Assembly (NCBI RefSeq): GCF_011075055.1
Contig: NC_058147.1
Location: 7,998,001-8,062,000, forward strand
DNA length: 64,000 bases
Reading direction: 5' to 3'
From: Mangifera indica
Taxonomy: Eukaryota; Streptophyta; Magnoliopsida; Sapindales; Anacardiaceae
The translations under genes were made by a program, and so were the position numbers. Of the stretch, positions 12,346 to 24,299 are shown one piece after another; positions within the stretch are counted from its first letter, which is position 1; every line of letters begins with the position of its first letter. Under the pieces are notes generated by a model. That model did no database searches and had not been told where the DNA came from. It saw only the letters and a program-made list of their open reading frames with translations.

Positions 12346-13309
12346 TAAATCAAAAAATTGCTTTTAAGAGATTATAAAATATAAATCGATTCAAATATTA
12401 AATAACTATTAACTAAACTATCCCACTTTCACGTATTTTTTTTATCACAATTGAACTTTATATATTTAGATTCCGGTTCCAATTCTGGTTTTTTGTAGGA
12501 TGAAATCAAAACCAAAATTAAAACTAGATGGTTTTATAAAATTAGAATTAAAACCTATCCATAATTAACCGATTCTAAATATAAACTAGAGTCGAAAGTT
12601 AGATACTCACAGTTCTGGTTCTAATTTTGTTTTTTTGCTCACACCTTGTATCCACCATTAAAATTTTAAGAATTTGAATTTTACTTTATAATGCTTTTAC
12701 ACTTATTCTAAAAGTTCTTACATTCAAACGCAATGTTGACGATGAAAATTGCAAACTTTGGTTTTTCAAAGCCAATAACCTATCATTAACCTTTTAACTT
12801 ACACATCAACAATCTTCTAAGCCACATTAATCTAACTTGAAAAATACACTTATGACAGGTAAAAAATTCAATCACTCACTTATAGATTAATTGTTGTTAA
12901 AATTTTTAGTTAAAGACAAGAGTAAAATCATCATTTTATCCTTAAACCCTAAAACCTTAAAAAATTATATTATTTTCCCTCGTGATTAAACTTTAAAAAA
13001 ATCCACTCCCCCCTTTTTTTAGGTTTCACCTCTAATGACTTAGAGAATCTGGCCACTGATTAGGAAGAAGTGATAATCTTCTATGATGAAGGACAACCCT
13101 TCGTTGTCCAGATATAAAAAAAAATATTATCCAAATTAGAAAGAAGCAACGAAGGATGACGCTTTGTTATATTGTCTAGGCACGAAAAAAAATTTTAATG
13201 ATTTTATCTTTATCTCTATTTGAAAAATTTGATGACACTTATTTTATAAATAAGTGTTTAAATTTTTTATCCATCGTGATATGTTTTTGCGATTACACTC
13301 AAATTTGTG

Positions 13310-13555
13310 TGGAAATTAGTCCTTTTGGGCATAAAAATTCATGTGAGGAGAAGAAACCGTACCACACAATTTACACATTAAAGTTGGTGGTACAAAATTT
13401 TATTTTTTGTCATTCCGGAAACATCCCTTTCTTTCTTAAATGTACCTCTGGCGTCTGGTCCTCATCGTTAAATTATGTCAGTGAAGGATCTGACCACGAA
13501 CGACCTAGCTTGGCTTGCCGGTGGTGGGTCAGGTGAATGGTAGCTGTGTGTCTCT
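13310..13555. other. unidentified segment conserved in U2 copies
   Basis: This segment is better preserved than its surroundings when compared with 43900-44135 and 59930-60190, and it has more G and C. Shared landmarks are GTGGTACGGT-like sequence on the minus strand, CCTCTGGCGTCTGG, and a GGTGGG(A/T)CAGGTGAAT stretch. In the D copy an 88-codon minus-strand frame crosses it, but the frame is not kept in A and C. I do not recognise it as a gene. It could be an old exon or part of a transposon. Confidence 0.4.
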
Positions 13556-13731
13556 TTCATCTGTTCATTAAAAACATAGCAGATTCACCAAACTCAATTA
13601 CTATCAGCGTCTACTTGCAACCAGCATTCCAATTCACAAACATGTTTCATTTGTTCATTGATAAATAAGGGAAATGCTTCTTTTAATGACCAATTAACAA
13701 CAATTAATTCAATAACTACCAATAAAAATAA

Positions 13732-14514
13732 GGCCAAACGACCATTAGCCCTTAGTTTTGATGTGTTTTCAAAGTAATATCCATAAAGTTTAAAAAATTC
13801 AAAGTCTCACTCATAGGCCAACTAAAGTTAAAATTTTCTATTAGAGGCAAAGGTAAAATTGTTATTTTACTAATAATATTTAAAAAAAATATAAAATTCA
13901 TTATATTTTCTCCTAAGTTTTAAAAACTAACTATTTCACCTTTATCTAAAGTTTTCTAACTTTGAAAAATCACATTCTCCCCTCTCCCTAAACTGAGGTT
14001 TTTCTCTTCTCTTCTTTGTCAACGACGATCTCCCCTCTCTACTCTAAAACATCGACCATCACCTCCCTTCTATAGATCTCTTTGTCTTTGTGTCTCTTTG
14101 TTAAGATGAAGAGAATGATCTCTTCATTTCTAATGAAGAGATCTGGAGAGGGGAGGTCATCGTACTCCATCGTGCATAGACCAATGTTTAAGGGTGGAGA
14201 AAGGAGGTCGTCGCTATTGGAGTGGTGGAGGGGTGAAAAAAAAAACCTTAGGTTTTGGGGGGGGGGGATTGTTGTTTTTCAAATTTAGAAAACTTTAGAA
14301 AGGGGTGAAGTTGTTAGTTTTTAAAACTTATGAGAGAAAATATAATGAATTTTATTTTTTAAAAATATTATTGATAAAATAATAATTTTATCTCTATCTC
14401 TAATATAAAATTTTAATGGTAATTGGCTTATGAGTGAGAGTTTGAGTTTTTCAAGCTTCGTGAATCTGACTTTAGGAATGCATCAAAACTTAGGGGTGAA
14501 TAAGTCCTTCGGCC
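13732..14514. mobile_element. Mutator-like MITE (U2 second MITE, copy A)
   Basis: The element runs from GGCCAAACGACC to TCCTTCGGCC. A perfect 9-bp duplication, TAAAAATAA, flanks it (13723-13731 and 14515-14523). The two arms are long imperfect inverted repeats around a centre at about 14080-14220. The same insertion, with the same duplication, is found at 44318-44940 and 60376-61170, so it predates the block duplication. Confidence 0.88.
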
Positions 14515-15561
14515 TAAAAATAATATGCTTAACATCGAATTAATTTCACATATTTTAAGCTTAGTTGCGTTAGATTGATCTTGATAGAATCATGCCATGG
14601 TCTCCCATTTCTAATAGCGCCAGATTTATAAAACAAACTATATGACGTTTCATAAAATATAAACGAATGTTTAAATATGCAAGCCTTGAAATTAAAATTA
14701 AATTTATAAAGAAACTTAGAATATAAAATAACCTCTCCGAATCTAATACAAACCAGTATCTAAAACTAATTTGTATATTTTGACCGCTTCCATATGTAAA
14801 TAGATCTTGTTTCTTAAATAGATGCATTGTTTAATGGCCATTGGCTTCTTTTTTTTTTTGTTTAAAAACCTTGCAAGGGATTTGAAACATAAATTATAGA
14901 ATCATAATCAATCGACCAAATATTATGACAAATATCAACCATATTAGAATTGTAACTTACAAATGAGATTGAATTACCTTTTTTTTTAAGTCAAACTTTA
15001 AACTTATAACATTCCTTTTTTCCTTGTATTACTGTATGTGCATTTTCACTTATTTTCATTAATAGTAAAAGCTTTATATATGATAACTTTGTCATAAGAG
15101 CACTAACAAAGACTTTATATGAAGACTCAAATTGTTCATTAATAGCCTTTACTAATTGCTTGATATTGTTATACTTAGGGTTGGAACTAAATCAAGCTAA
15201 CTTGGTTTCCAAAGTTGGCTTGGCTCAAGAATGACAAAATTCATGTGAAATAAATTTATTATATTTACGATGATTAATTACAATGATATCATATTACTAT
15301 ATGTGATCCCAAGAAATTTAATATATAATTTTGGTATAATAAAGGTGTTAAAAAATTTTCTGAAGTGGACAAACATTAATATTGTTTTAATTTAATAAAA
15401 CTTGGGTAAATATATAGTCCAATGAATTTTGTCGGATAGGTATACCATGGTCAATTTTGTTAAATATCCCATATACTTCATAAATGAAATCTGGGTTGTA
15501 AAGATGCAAGTGTAAGCTATTAAATTTATTGGAGTTTTGGTGGAAAGACTAAATAAACTAC

Positions 15562-15583
15562 TATAAAAGGAGACTAGGTCTCC
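15562..15583 (+). promoter_or_regulatory. TATA-like box with adjoining palindrome (U2 copy A)
   Basis: TATAAAAGG is followed at once by GGAGAC-TAG-GTCTCC, a 6-bp inverted repeat with a 3-bp loop. The whole motif is kept unchanged at 46257-46278 and 62502-62523 while flanking bases vary. It looks like a core promoter, perhaps of an old retroelement. I see no gene behind it. Confidence 0.35.
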
Positions 15584-16916
15584 TTTCCCAATGCACACAC
15601 AACAATCTTTCCATTAAAATATCGTTGTTTTGGAAATATACGGAAAAGGAAGACCAATTTCATCTGATTGATAATTGATCGAATTTAGAATTAATTTAAC
15701 ATTAACTATGACTCATCGGGTTTGTTTAAATGTTTAAATATTTTAATTTCAAAAATTCTATAACCTATATGTGTAAGAATTTTACTGTGATTTGTTTAAT
15801 TAATTGCATGAATGTAGTGTTGAATTTGCATGATTAATCTCACAAAGATGTTGTGACTATTTTATTATTAATTAAAATTATACTAATCATATGACATCTG
15901 ATTTTCTGCATACAATACTTAATAAATAATTTCATTTATTCCTTAATTAAACATAAAATTTATCTATATAATGAATTATAATAATAATTCATTTACATAA
16001 TAAACATTGAATAAATTGGATAAACGAAATTGAAATCATACAATTAAAAACAAAATTTAGCGAGCAAAATTTTTTATCATATGCATTATATAAAAAAGTA
16101 ATATTATGTATACATATTTTTTATACTTAATATGAGTATACAAATTATATATCATTATATAATTGAAAATTAATTTATCTATAATTTAAAATCATTCAAT
16201 CATATGATAACATATTATCTATATATCTAAATTATATATTAAAAATATGTATGCATAATTTTATCACAGATTCAAATTTAAGTCCCATATATGCCAAAAT
16301 AACCTCGCCCTTGCAAGGCAATGAAATCTTAGTCATGTCAACTCAATAATCATCTCTTACTTTTAGTTGGGTTTTGTTTCGGATTGATCTACCCAAATAT
16401 AAATCCGACTCTAAATTAATCTATAAACTCTGATTTTGACATTTTAAACATCATATTTTCATTTCCACGTTATATATAATGAAATATTCTATCTATGTAC
16501 AAAATCAAAATTACAAGTAATATAAGGGAAACCAAAATTTTGCAGAATATATAATTAACCTACCCCCCATTGCATATCTTCGTCCTTTGAATACGAGGGC
16601 TTCCAGACAATCTGAATTACATGAAATGGTGTATGTGCATATTAAATTCGTTATTTAATTTAATGAGCGAAATAACTCTGAAGTTAAGATAGAAAGAATG
16701 GAACATATAACAACTAGTCAAACAGCTGTTGAATTACTTGCCATGGCTTTTTTCATTGTGGGGCCCAATTATTGGTCCTGTTCCTGTAGTATGGTCCAAA
16801 TGTTGAAAATGTGTTTTATTTAAGGGGTCAATTATTGGTTCATTAAATAAGTGGTATTTGTCTCTAGGCGGAGAGGCCGGGGGAAAGTTTACAGAGTGGA
16901 TCTAGGAGAATAGACA

Positions 16917-17185
16917 CTGGAGGGTTGAAAATGAAACCTAAAGGGAGGAAAATACGATTTTTTTTTAATTTAATCCTAAAAAAATTATTAATTTTTTAAA
17001 TCAAAGGGAAAAATAAGATAAAATATTATTATTTTTAATATATTAATAATTAAATAATAATTTTATCCTTAAAACTAATTGATTCGATTAATTTTAAATA
17101 TCTTTGAGTGAAAATTTAAATTTTTAATATTTAATAGGTATCAAGAGATTTTAACAAACTTTGGGTGGGAAAATATCTTTTGGCC
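16917..17185. mobile_element. half MITE abutting the laccase A promoter
   Basis: This is the right half of the Mutator-like family: it begins around GTTGAAAATGAAACCTAAAG and ends CTTTGGGTGGGAAAATATCTTTTGGCC. I cannot find its left arm. The end at 17185 is only about 11 bases before the TATA-like box. All four laccase copies share this arrangement. Confidence 0.7.
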
Positions 17186-17195
17186 TTTTCATAGC

Positions 17196-17204
17196 CATAA
17201 AAGG
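17196..17204 (+). promoter_or_regulatory. TATA-like box of laccase A (imperfect)
   Basis: The sequence CATAAAAGG sits 65 bases before the laccase A start codon, where the other copies have TATAAAAGG (B) or TATAAAAA (C, D). The first T of the consensus is a C here. Confidence 0.55.
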
Positions 17205-17260
17205 AAACCTAACTAAGAGGCTTTTAAGGCAACCAAGAGCATACGAGTGCTTTGAAGATA

Positions 17261-17468
17261 ATGGGTTTTCTTCAACAGTTGGTGGTAATCAGTGGATTAG
17301 CTTTGCTGGTCTGCTTGGTGCAAGCGGAAGTTCATTACCATGACTTTGTTGTAAGAGCTAGCTTTCACTCATTGATCTTCACTTTTTATTCTTGCTTTAA
17401 GGACATGGCTGAATGACTGATATCTCTGTATTCATACATATTTGTATGCATGCATAGATCTTCCTGTG

Positions 17469-17499
<31 letters not shown>

Positions 17500-20400
17500 C
17501 ATAATTGTTTTGTCTTGTGATGATATGTAGCTTAGGGAGGAAAATTTGACCAGGCTGTGCAACACCAACAAAAGGATGCTGGTAAACGGCCAGTTTCCTG
17601 GGCCAACCCTTTATGTTCACAAAGGCGATACTGTTTTCGTTAACGTCCATAATCAAGGAGGTTACAAACTCACAATCCATTGGTTATTTCTCTCTCTCTC
17701 TTCTCAGTTATTATATATTATATTAAAACAATAATTATCATGGAGTGATTATTATTTTATTTTTAATTTTTAATTATTTAATTATATAATAATACATTGT
17801 TATTTATACATATAATATTATTCTATATAAAATTAGATACTAGACAAGGGGAAAATGATTTAAAATAATATGAAATAATTTTTTTATTTTTTATTTTGGG
17901 ATGAAAGTTTTGGAAACATTAATTTAGAGTTTTCATAAATGTTTTTTTTTCCATAAGGGCCATTTGATCGGAGTTTTTAAAAAATTACTTTGGTAATCTA
18001 TCTTTTATTACTTACGTTACCTTATTTGGTTTGTCAGTAATAAAATATTATAATAATTTTCTATTACCAATGTTGATGTGACAGGTAATATAGGTGATAA
18101 TCTAATTATCACATTTACCTTAAATATTAAAATATTGCCAATGTAATCTTGATTTTATTATAATTACAATATTATTTATTAATTTTTTAAGAAAAAATAA
18201 ATTTATTTTTAATTAGTATAGAAAATAATATAAATAATATTTAAAAATAATTATATTCAAGAGCATTTAAGTAAAAAAATTTACTAGTATTCTTTTATTA
18301 CCATTAATCAAATACATTAATTATTTATACCATCTATTTTTACCAAATTTTATCAAACGTAGTAACCATTTATATTCAGTAATCTTCTCAGTAATATATT
18401 TTCAAGGTAATTTCCTTGTTTTGGTAATAAAACATTATCTAAACCAAACGCCCTCTAAAAGTTGATAGAGTTGATACATTTCTTTGTTTAATTTCTTTTC
18501 ACCGCGTGATTGAATATATTTAAATTAAAGATAAATTAATACACAAATATATATTATTATTTGTAAATATAATTTTATAGTTCAAATATATATACACATA
18601 ATAAAATTATGTGTACCCACTTTGAGTATACAAATGAATATATACTTGATGTATGTTATTAAGTGATCACGTGATTTTAAATTGAAAATAAGGTCAAATG
18701 ACTATTTCCCAACTTTTTACCTGCTAACTATCGAAAATCTAAATACCTATCCATCTGTTAAATTTTATTATTACTATCAAGATAAAATTGTTATTTAAAA
18801 AATATTTAAAAAAAACTCTAAATTCATCATATTTTTTCTTCTAGGGTTAAAAACTAAAAATTTTCCCTCAACCAAAGTTTGATTAGGAGTGGGTATTTGA
18901 GTTTTCAAAATCCTATGATTATTGGTTTGAGAATGAGCTAAACATTGGGTGGGAGTAAGTCTTTTGGCCTTATAAATAAGTTTGTTTTTCTTCTGATCAC
19001 AATTAAATTTCCTAGCATGTTTTCTTTAATTAGAAAACATGATTTAAAAATTTTATTTAATAAAAAGCCCGTAGACCAACTTGTTAGAGTCTTGCAGTGG
19101 GCTTTATAAATTTTTAGCTGACTCAACATGAAAGATAACATGCCTTGGACCCGATAGATCGCATTAGAGATACCCCACCCACTAATGTGTCTAGGAGGGG
19201 GCAAAATTTGTGAGAATTAATAGACATAAACAAAGGTTTATCTCTTTTTTTTTTTTTTTTCCATTTTCACACACACATATATATATATCTTAAATGATAT
19301 AAGAATAGAGACTTAAAAAGAGTTTTGCTACTTTGCGTCCAATAAAAAATATATTTTATCTCTTTAGATTCCATTTAATATTAAATCTTTAATTACAATT
19401 TCTAAATATAACGAAAACAATTATGTGTGAAATTTCTATTTAACAGGCATGGGGTGAGGCAGCCAAGAAATCCATGGTCAGATGGTACTGAATACATTAC
19501 ACAATGTGCAATAAAACCAGGGACAAATTTCACCTATCAAGTTATATTTTCTGATGAAGAAGGCACCCTTTGGTGGCATGCTCACAGTGATTGGACAAGA
19601 AACACTGTTCATGGCGCCATTGTCATTTATCCTCAACAAGGATCCACCTATCCGTTTCCTCCCCCTTATGCTGAAGAAATTCTCATACTTGGTATTTCGC
19701 ATTTCATTTACAAATACTTTTGAATATGTAATTAGATAGACAAATAATGTATTATAATGTGATTGGGTGTTTTTATTATGTTCTTTCAGGATCTTGGTAT
19801 ATCCAAGATGTCAATCTCTTAGTCGACTATGACCTAGAAACAGGAGCAGATTTACCCAAGTCGGATGCTTACACAATCAATGGCCAACTTGGAGATTTCG
19901 CCCAATGCTCTAAAGGTATACACAATAATCCACATAAAACGAAGAAATATTTGTGTAGCCTTTACAAATGTGTGTTTGATGAATTATATGTTAACAGAGC
20001 ACACATATCATTGGATGGTCGATTATGGGAAGACGTATCTTCTCCGTCTAGTGAACGCAGTGATGAATGCAGAAATGTTTTTTGCCATTGCTGGGCATAA
20101 TCTCACAGTCGTTTCACAGGATGCTGCATACCTCAAGCCAATTCTCACAAGCTACATCGTCATTGGCCCTGGACAAACCATGGACGTTCTTGTTACGGCA
20201 GACCAAAAATCTCTGGGTGGCCAATATTATATTGCCGCCAGACAATCCTACTCTGGCAAAGCCAGTTTCATCGCATATAGCAAATTTAATGTCACAGCTA
20301 TTCTCCAATACATCGATGGAAACTACACACAGGATCCAGAAACCATAGAGTTTCCCACTTCTCTTCCTGATTTTGAAGATGAAAATGCCGCAATCAGCTT

Positions 20401-21650
20401 CAGAAACAGAAAAAGGAGCTTAACTGCTCAGGATGTGCCCAAGAATATTACTACTAGAATGTACATTGCGGCCGCGGAAAACCAGTTGACGAACAATCAA
20501 TCAGGAAGTCTTACTCCCAGTCCAGCTTCAAGCTTGAATAATGTCACCTGGGTGAACCCTTGGGCAGATGTCCTTGAAGCATATTATAAGTAAGATAATT
20601 TTACTAAACAATAAAACTATACGTATCTATTTTAATTATATAAATAGATACATATTTGATATGTGTCATTAAGTAAATGAGTTATTTGTATACTTAAAAA
20701 TAGATACGTATAATATTAGTCTCGAGTAAAACTGTCCTTAGAATATTGCAAAAGTAACAAAAATGATAAACCTTTTAATTGGTGCAGGAACATGACAGGA
20801 TTTTATACTGAGGATTTTCCGGACTATCCTCTAGAGTTCTACGATTTCGTATCGGATACCATAAACACGACGCAATCGCTGCTGGGGACGAAGGTGAAAG
20901 TGCTTGAATACGGTGAAGAAGTGGAGATGATATTTCAATCATCCAATGTTTTGAATGCATCAGACAATCATCTCATGCATCTTCATGGACATAGCTTTTA
21001 CGTGGTTGGATCTGGTTATGGCAATTTTGATTTTGATCAGGACCCTGAATCTTACAATCTGGTTGATCCACCCCTTGTCAATACTGCTACCCTTCCCAAA
21101 AAAGGATGGGTTACTGTTAGATTCAAAGCACTTAATCCTGGTATGTTTGCTCTTCACTCAAATTTTGGTTTCAGTAGTAAGATATCACCGAAAAAAATAA
21201 TAATAACAAAATAAGTGGGAAGTGGGAGGAAAATAACAATCAGAGAAATATTTGATTGTCATAAATTTCATTTTTATTATTTTAATGATTAATTATTTAT
21301 ATTATTGTTAAAAATAAATAAATTTATGAGTTTAATAAGAGGAAAATAGTGATTAAAAGTCTATTTTTTATGGTTTAATATTTCGTTTCTAAATTGAATA
21401 TTTGTAATAATGTATATATATACATATTAATTTGAACAATGAATGATGAATTTGGGCAGGGGTGTGGCTGTGGCATTGTCATTTTGATAAACATTATACT
21501 TGGGGAATGAATACCGTTATTATAGTGAAGAATGGGCCAACCGCTGAGACATCTATGCTTTCGCCCCCAGCTTACATGCCTCCTTGTGATGCTCCTTCTA
21601 CCATTCAGAAGAAGACATCCCAATCTTCAACCAAACAAACGACTGTCTAA
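17261..21650 (+). CDS. laccase A (LAC14/15-like), 7 exons
   Basis: Laccases are secreted multicopper oxidases that oxidise phenols with oxygen in the cell wall, for example monolignols or flavonoids. Exons are 17261-17350, 17531-17682, 19447-19691, 19790-19915, 19998-20589, 20788-21140 and 21460-21650. All introns are GT-AG, and the join gives 582 residues with no stop. Exons 2 (152 bp) and 3 (245 bp) have the usual plant laccase lengths. Residues 1-22 form a signal peptide. Copper ligands are H80/H82 (HWHG), H125/H127 (WWHAH), H463/H466/H468 (HLMHLHGH) and H525-C526-H527...H531 (HCHFDKH), with M536 as the likely axial residue at the type 1 copper. The usual proline in HPxHLHG is leucine (L464). 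NxS/T sites are plentiful. Intron 1 has a TTC repeat, and intron 2 carries two MITEs. About 36 residues differ from laccase B. Substrate and exact LAC number are not determinable here. Confidence 0.95.
17471..17500 (+). repeat. TTC microsatellite in laccase A intron 1
   Basis: There are ten TTC units here, eleven in copy B (28991-29023), and an interrupted short run in C and D. The long K or E runs in open frames across it are artefacts of the repeat. Confidence 0.9.
17957..18455. mobile_element. Tourist/Harbinger-type MITE in laccase A intron 2
   Basis: The 499-bp insertion starts GGGCCATTTGATCGG and ends CCAAACGCCCTC, an imperfect terminal inverted repeat. It is flanked by TAA on both sides (17954-17956 and 18456-18458), the target duplication of PIF/Harbinger elements. 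Copies B (about 29469) and C (about 48533) read CATAAAAGTT without it, so it inserted in A after the copies separated. Confidence 0.85.
18692..18969. mobile_element. short Mutator-like MITE in laccase A intron 2
   Basis: It starts GGTCAAATGACTATTTCCCA and ends GGGAGTAAGTCTTTTGGCC, the family ends seen elsewhere. Flanks TGAAAATAA and TTATAAATAA are compatible with a 9-bp duplication. The same insertion is in B (29699-29962), so it predates the A/B split. Confidence 0.75.
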
Positions 21651-21801
21651 GTGGCTTTGTTTTATAGCGAAGAATACTGGGTATGGGTTATGTATTAGCA
21701 AATGATCTACAACTAGTTAAACTTTTGTTTTGATCTTATTATAAATAGGTTAGTACCTTTGTTAACTAAATATTTTAAAGTCAGCCTAGATAACTTTTTG
21801 G

Positions 21802-23503
21802 TAGAGACTATGGTGGGGTGTATCGGTCTAGTTTTATTGTAGCCTATTGGGCTTGCAGGTAGTGCCAAGCCTAAAGCCTACACAGTCACCCAACCTTTGT
21901 GTTGGACTATAGCCCACAGAAACAAGAAGGCCCACGGTATAACTTTATGTAAATAGGGTCCTGCCAAGTTGTACCCTAAACAGGTCGATTTGTTTTTATA
22001 TTAATAAAATAATAAATTTAAAAAAATAATGATTTAAATTTACTAATAAAATATTCTTCCAAATTAATACGACCGAGGATTAGAAATTGTAACTTGATAC
22101 TTCAAATCACATTTTATTTATACTTTCAAATGATGTAAAATTATTTTATATTATTAATTATCGTATCCAATTAAAGGAAATTTTTTATTTTATTGGTGAC
22201 ACCGCAATAGACTTGTATTATCTAACTATTTCTTTTTAACTTATTTGACACTTGAGTCAGGATAACTATTTTGTATACGTTCAACTACGAAGAAGAACTG
22301 TATAACTTGTGTGGGTGGTCGTCAAACAGTGTCTCTCATATTTTTTCTATACCTGCTACTGCTACCATTTCATTTATGTCTATTAATAACTTAGTTTCTA
22401 TTTTGCTTTTACAATTTTGTTAATTATTATTTTTCTTTAAAATATTTTAATAACGAAAATACTTGTTATGTTCTAAATGAAAATGACGTTCAAAAAATTA
22501 AGACGATTTCATTTTTGTAGAATCAATTGATCAAGAATGGGTGCAGTATAAACACTGTAACAAAAATTGCGTAAGGTGTTTATGTTATAGTGTCTACATT
22601 GCATCAATTCATTATCCATTGAGTCTACAAAAGTGAAATCATCTCGATTGGTTGCATACATTTTCCATTTATAACAGATTAAGTTTTTTCATTATGAAAA
22701 TATTTTAATAAAAAACAATAATTAACAAAATTAGAAAAACAAAAAAAATATTGTTAATGGACATAAAGGGAATGGTAACAGTAATAAGTATAACAAAAAT
22801 TACAAGTAATACTATTTGAGGGGCATGTGCTCTGGTTACTCAGTTCTTCTTCTTAGAGGAACATATGAAATACAGTTATCCCGACTTAATTGTAGAGTAA
22901 ACTGCAAAGACGTAATTAGAGAAAGCAAGTCCATCACAATGATATCGATAAAATAAAATTTTCTTTTTAATTAGATACGATAATTAGTAATAGAAAATAA
23001 TTTTACATTATTTGAAAATATAAACAAAATGTGATTTAGAGGATTAACTTGTAATTTACGATTCTTAGTTGTATTAATTTGAAAGGAAATTTACATTAGT
23101 AAACTTAAATAATTATTTTTTTAATTAAAAACCAAACACAAAAAAATTGAATGAATAGCATGTAGAGAGAAATTGAAATATTAAAATTGAATAAAGAAAA
23201 TGTAAAATGTGAATAGGTCTGAAAGAAGAAAATGTAGAAAGAGAATGAGAGATTGAAAAATTATGTTGGATATGTGTGGCTTAAAGAGTGGGGGAGTGTA
23301 GGTTTATATAGAAAAAAAAATAAAAAATTTTAAACTCCAATGGACAAAAACATTTTTTTTTTATTGATTTTAAAAAGCGGATAAACAGTAACAAGCCTGA
23401 CTGGGCCTAGCTTGCAACACGACCCACTATAATAACTAGTTGTGCCCTTCTGAATTATGCCTTTTTAGCGTGCTTTCGTAGCCCAACTAATTTGACATCT
23501 CTA
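21802..23503. mobile_element. fold-back element downstream of laccase A
   Basis: The sequence from about 22010 to 22560 is matched in reverse complement by about 22580 to 23130, so one strand could fold into a hairpin with an imperfect stem of about 0.5 kb. For example, TTCCAAATTAATACGACCGA near 22060 pairs with the region near 23080. The outer ends TAGAGAC and (in reverse) TAGAGATGTCAAA resemble hAT termini, so a hAT-derived fold-back element is likely. The exact ends are uncertain. The same element follows laccase B at 33692-35411. No protein is encoded. Confidence 0.65.
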
Positions 23504-23589
23504 GGTGTGTGATTAATATGATTTGTTTAATGCTTTTCATTCAAATCTTCATTAAAATTAAAAGATTAATAAAAGTACTAATTTATTTA

Positions 23590-24260
23590 TAAGTTACATT
23601 TTGAAAACTTACATGTTAAAATACTCTAAAATGTTAAAATATTCTAAAATGTCAAAAACCCTAAAATGTTAAAATATCCTAAAATGTCAAAAACTGAAAA
23701 ATCACTCAAAAATTTGAAACTTACAAGTGAAAATATTCTAGAATGACAAAAAAAAACCACTATAAATTTTGAAAACTAAACGTTGAAATACCTTTGGGTG
23801 ATAAAAACAAAAAAATTGACATGAAATTCAAAAAATACATATAAAAATACGCTCAAATGGCAAAAATTAAAAAATGAATGAAATTTTAAAAGCTACACGT
23901 CTAAAAATCTTAAAATGACAAATAAAAAAAATACAGAACTGAAATTTAAAATCTATACGTTGAAATACCTTAGAATGTGAAAAATCAAAAAATTGATTGA
24001 AAATCTGAAAAGTATGAGTCAAAATATCCTAAAATGACCAAAAATAAAAAAAGAGATTTGAGTTTTGAAAACTAAACGTTGAAATAACTTAAAAATGAAA
24101 AAACTGAAATATCAAACGAAAATTCAGAAAGTACATAAGAAAATAGGCCTAGAAAATACAAAAATAAAGAAACAGATATAAAATTCAAAAATGGCATGTT
24201 CAAGAACCCTAAATCAGAAAAACGGATGTGAAATTCAAAAACTAAACATTGAATTAATCC
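23590..24260. repeat. degenerate tandem repeat, about 58-bp unit
   Basis: Motifs like CCTAAAATGACAAAAA followed by TGAAATT-AAAA-CTA-ACGTTGAAATA recur every 55 to 61 bases (near 23737, 23792, 23853, 23912, 23968 and 24030). Units are strongly diverged and A-rich. A longer relative that follows the same unit order lies at 37945-39165. Confidence 0.7.
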
Positions 24261-24299
24261 AAAATATTTTAGTAAATTGGGTTGAACAATTTATAGAGA

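Larger units (their letters stand above)
11617..15950. repeat. array block U2, copy A
   Basis: This is the middle block of the upstream repeat, also present in C (42299-46650) and D (58361-62900) but deleted from B. It holds two Mutator-like MITEs, a half MITE near 12870-13180, an unidentified conserved segment (13310-13555) and a TATA-plus-palindrome motif (15562-15583). I see no intact gene in it. Confidence 0.75.
15951..17260. repeat. array block U3 (proximal laccase upstream), copy A
   Basis: This upstream sequence is shared with B (27495-28780), C (46651-47863) and D (62901-63777). It contains conserved stretches such as CATATCTTCGTCCTTTGAAT (about 16576) and GTTGAATTACTTGCCATGGC (about 16728). 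It ends with a half MITE and the laccase core promoter, so any upstream regulatory sites for laccase A should be here. Confidence 0.75.

Noticed and set aside
13198..13536. A 112-codon plus-strand frame in U2 copy A
   Set aside because: The frame is not kept in copies C and D, and I see no domain. Only the underlying segment is noted, as unidentified.
17386..17680. Frames with long Lys or Glu runs in laccase intron 1
   Set aside because: They are produced by the TTC microsatellite read on the minus strand.
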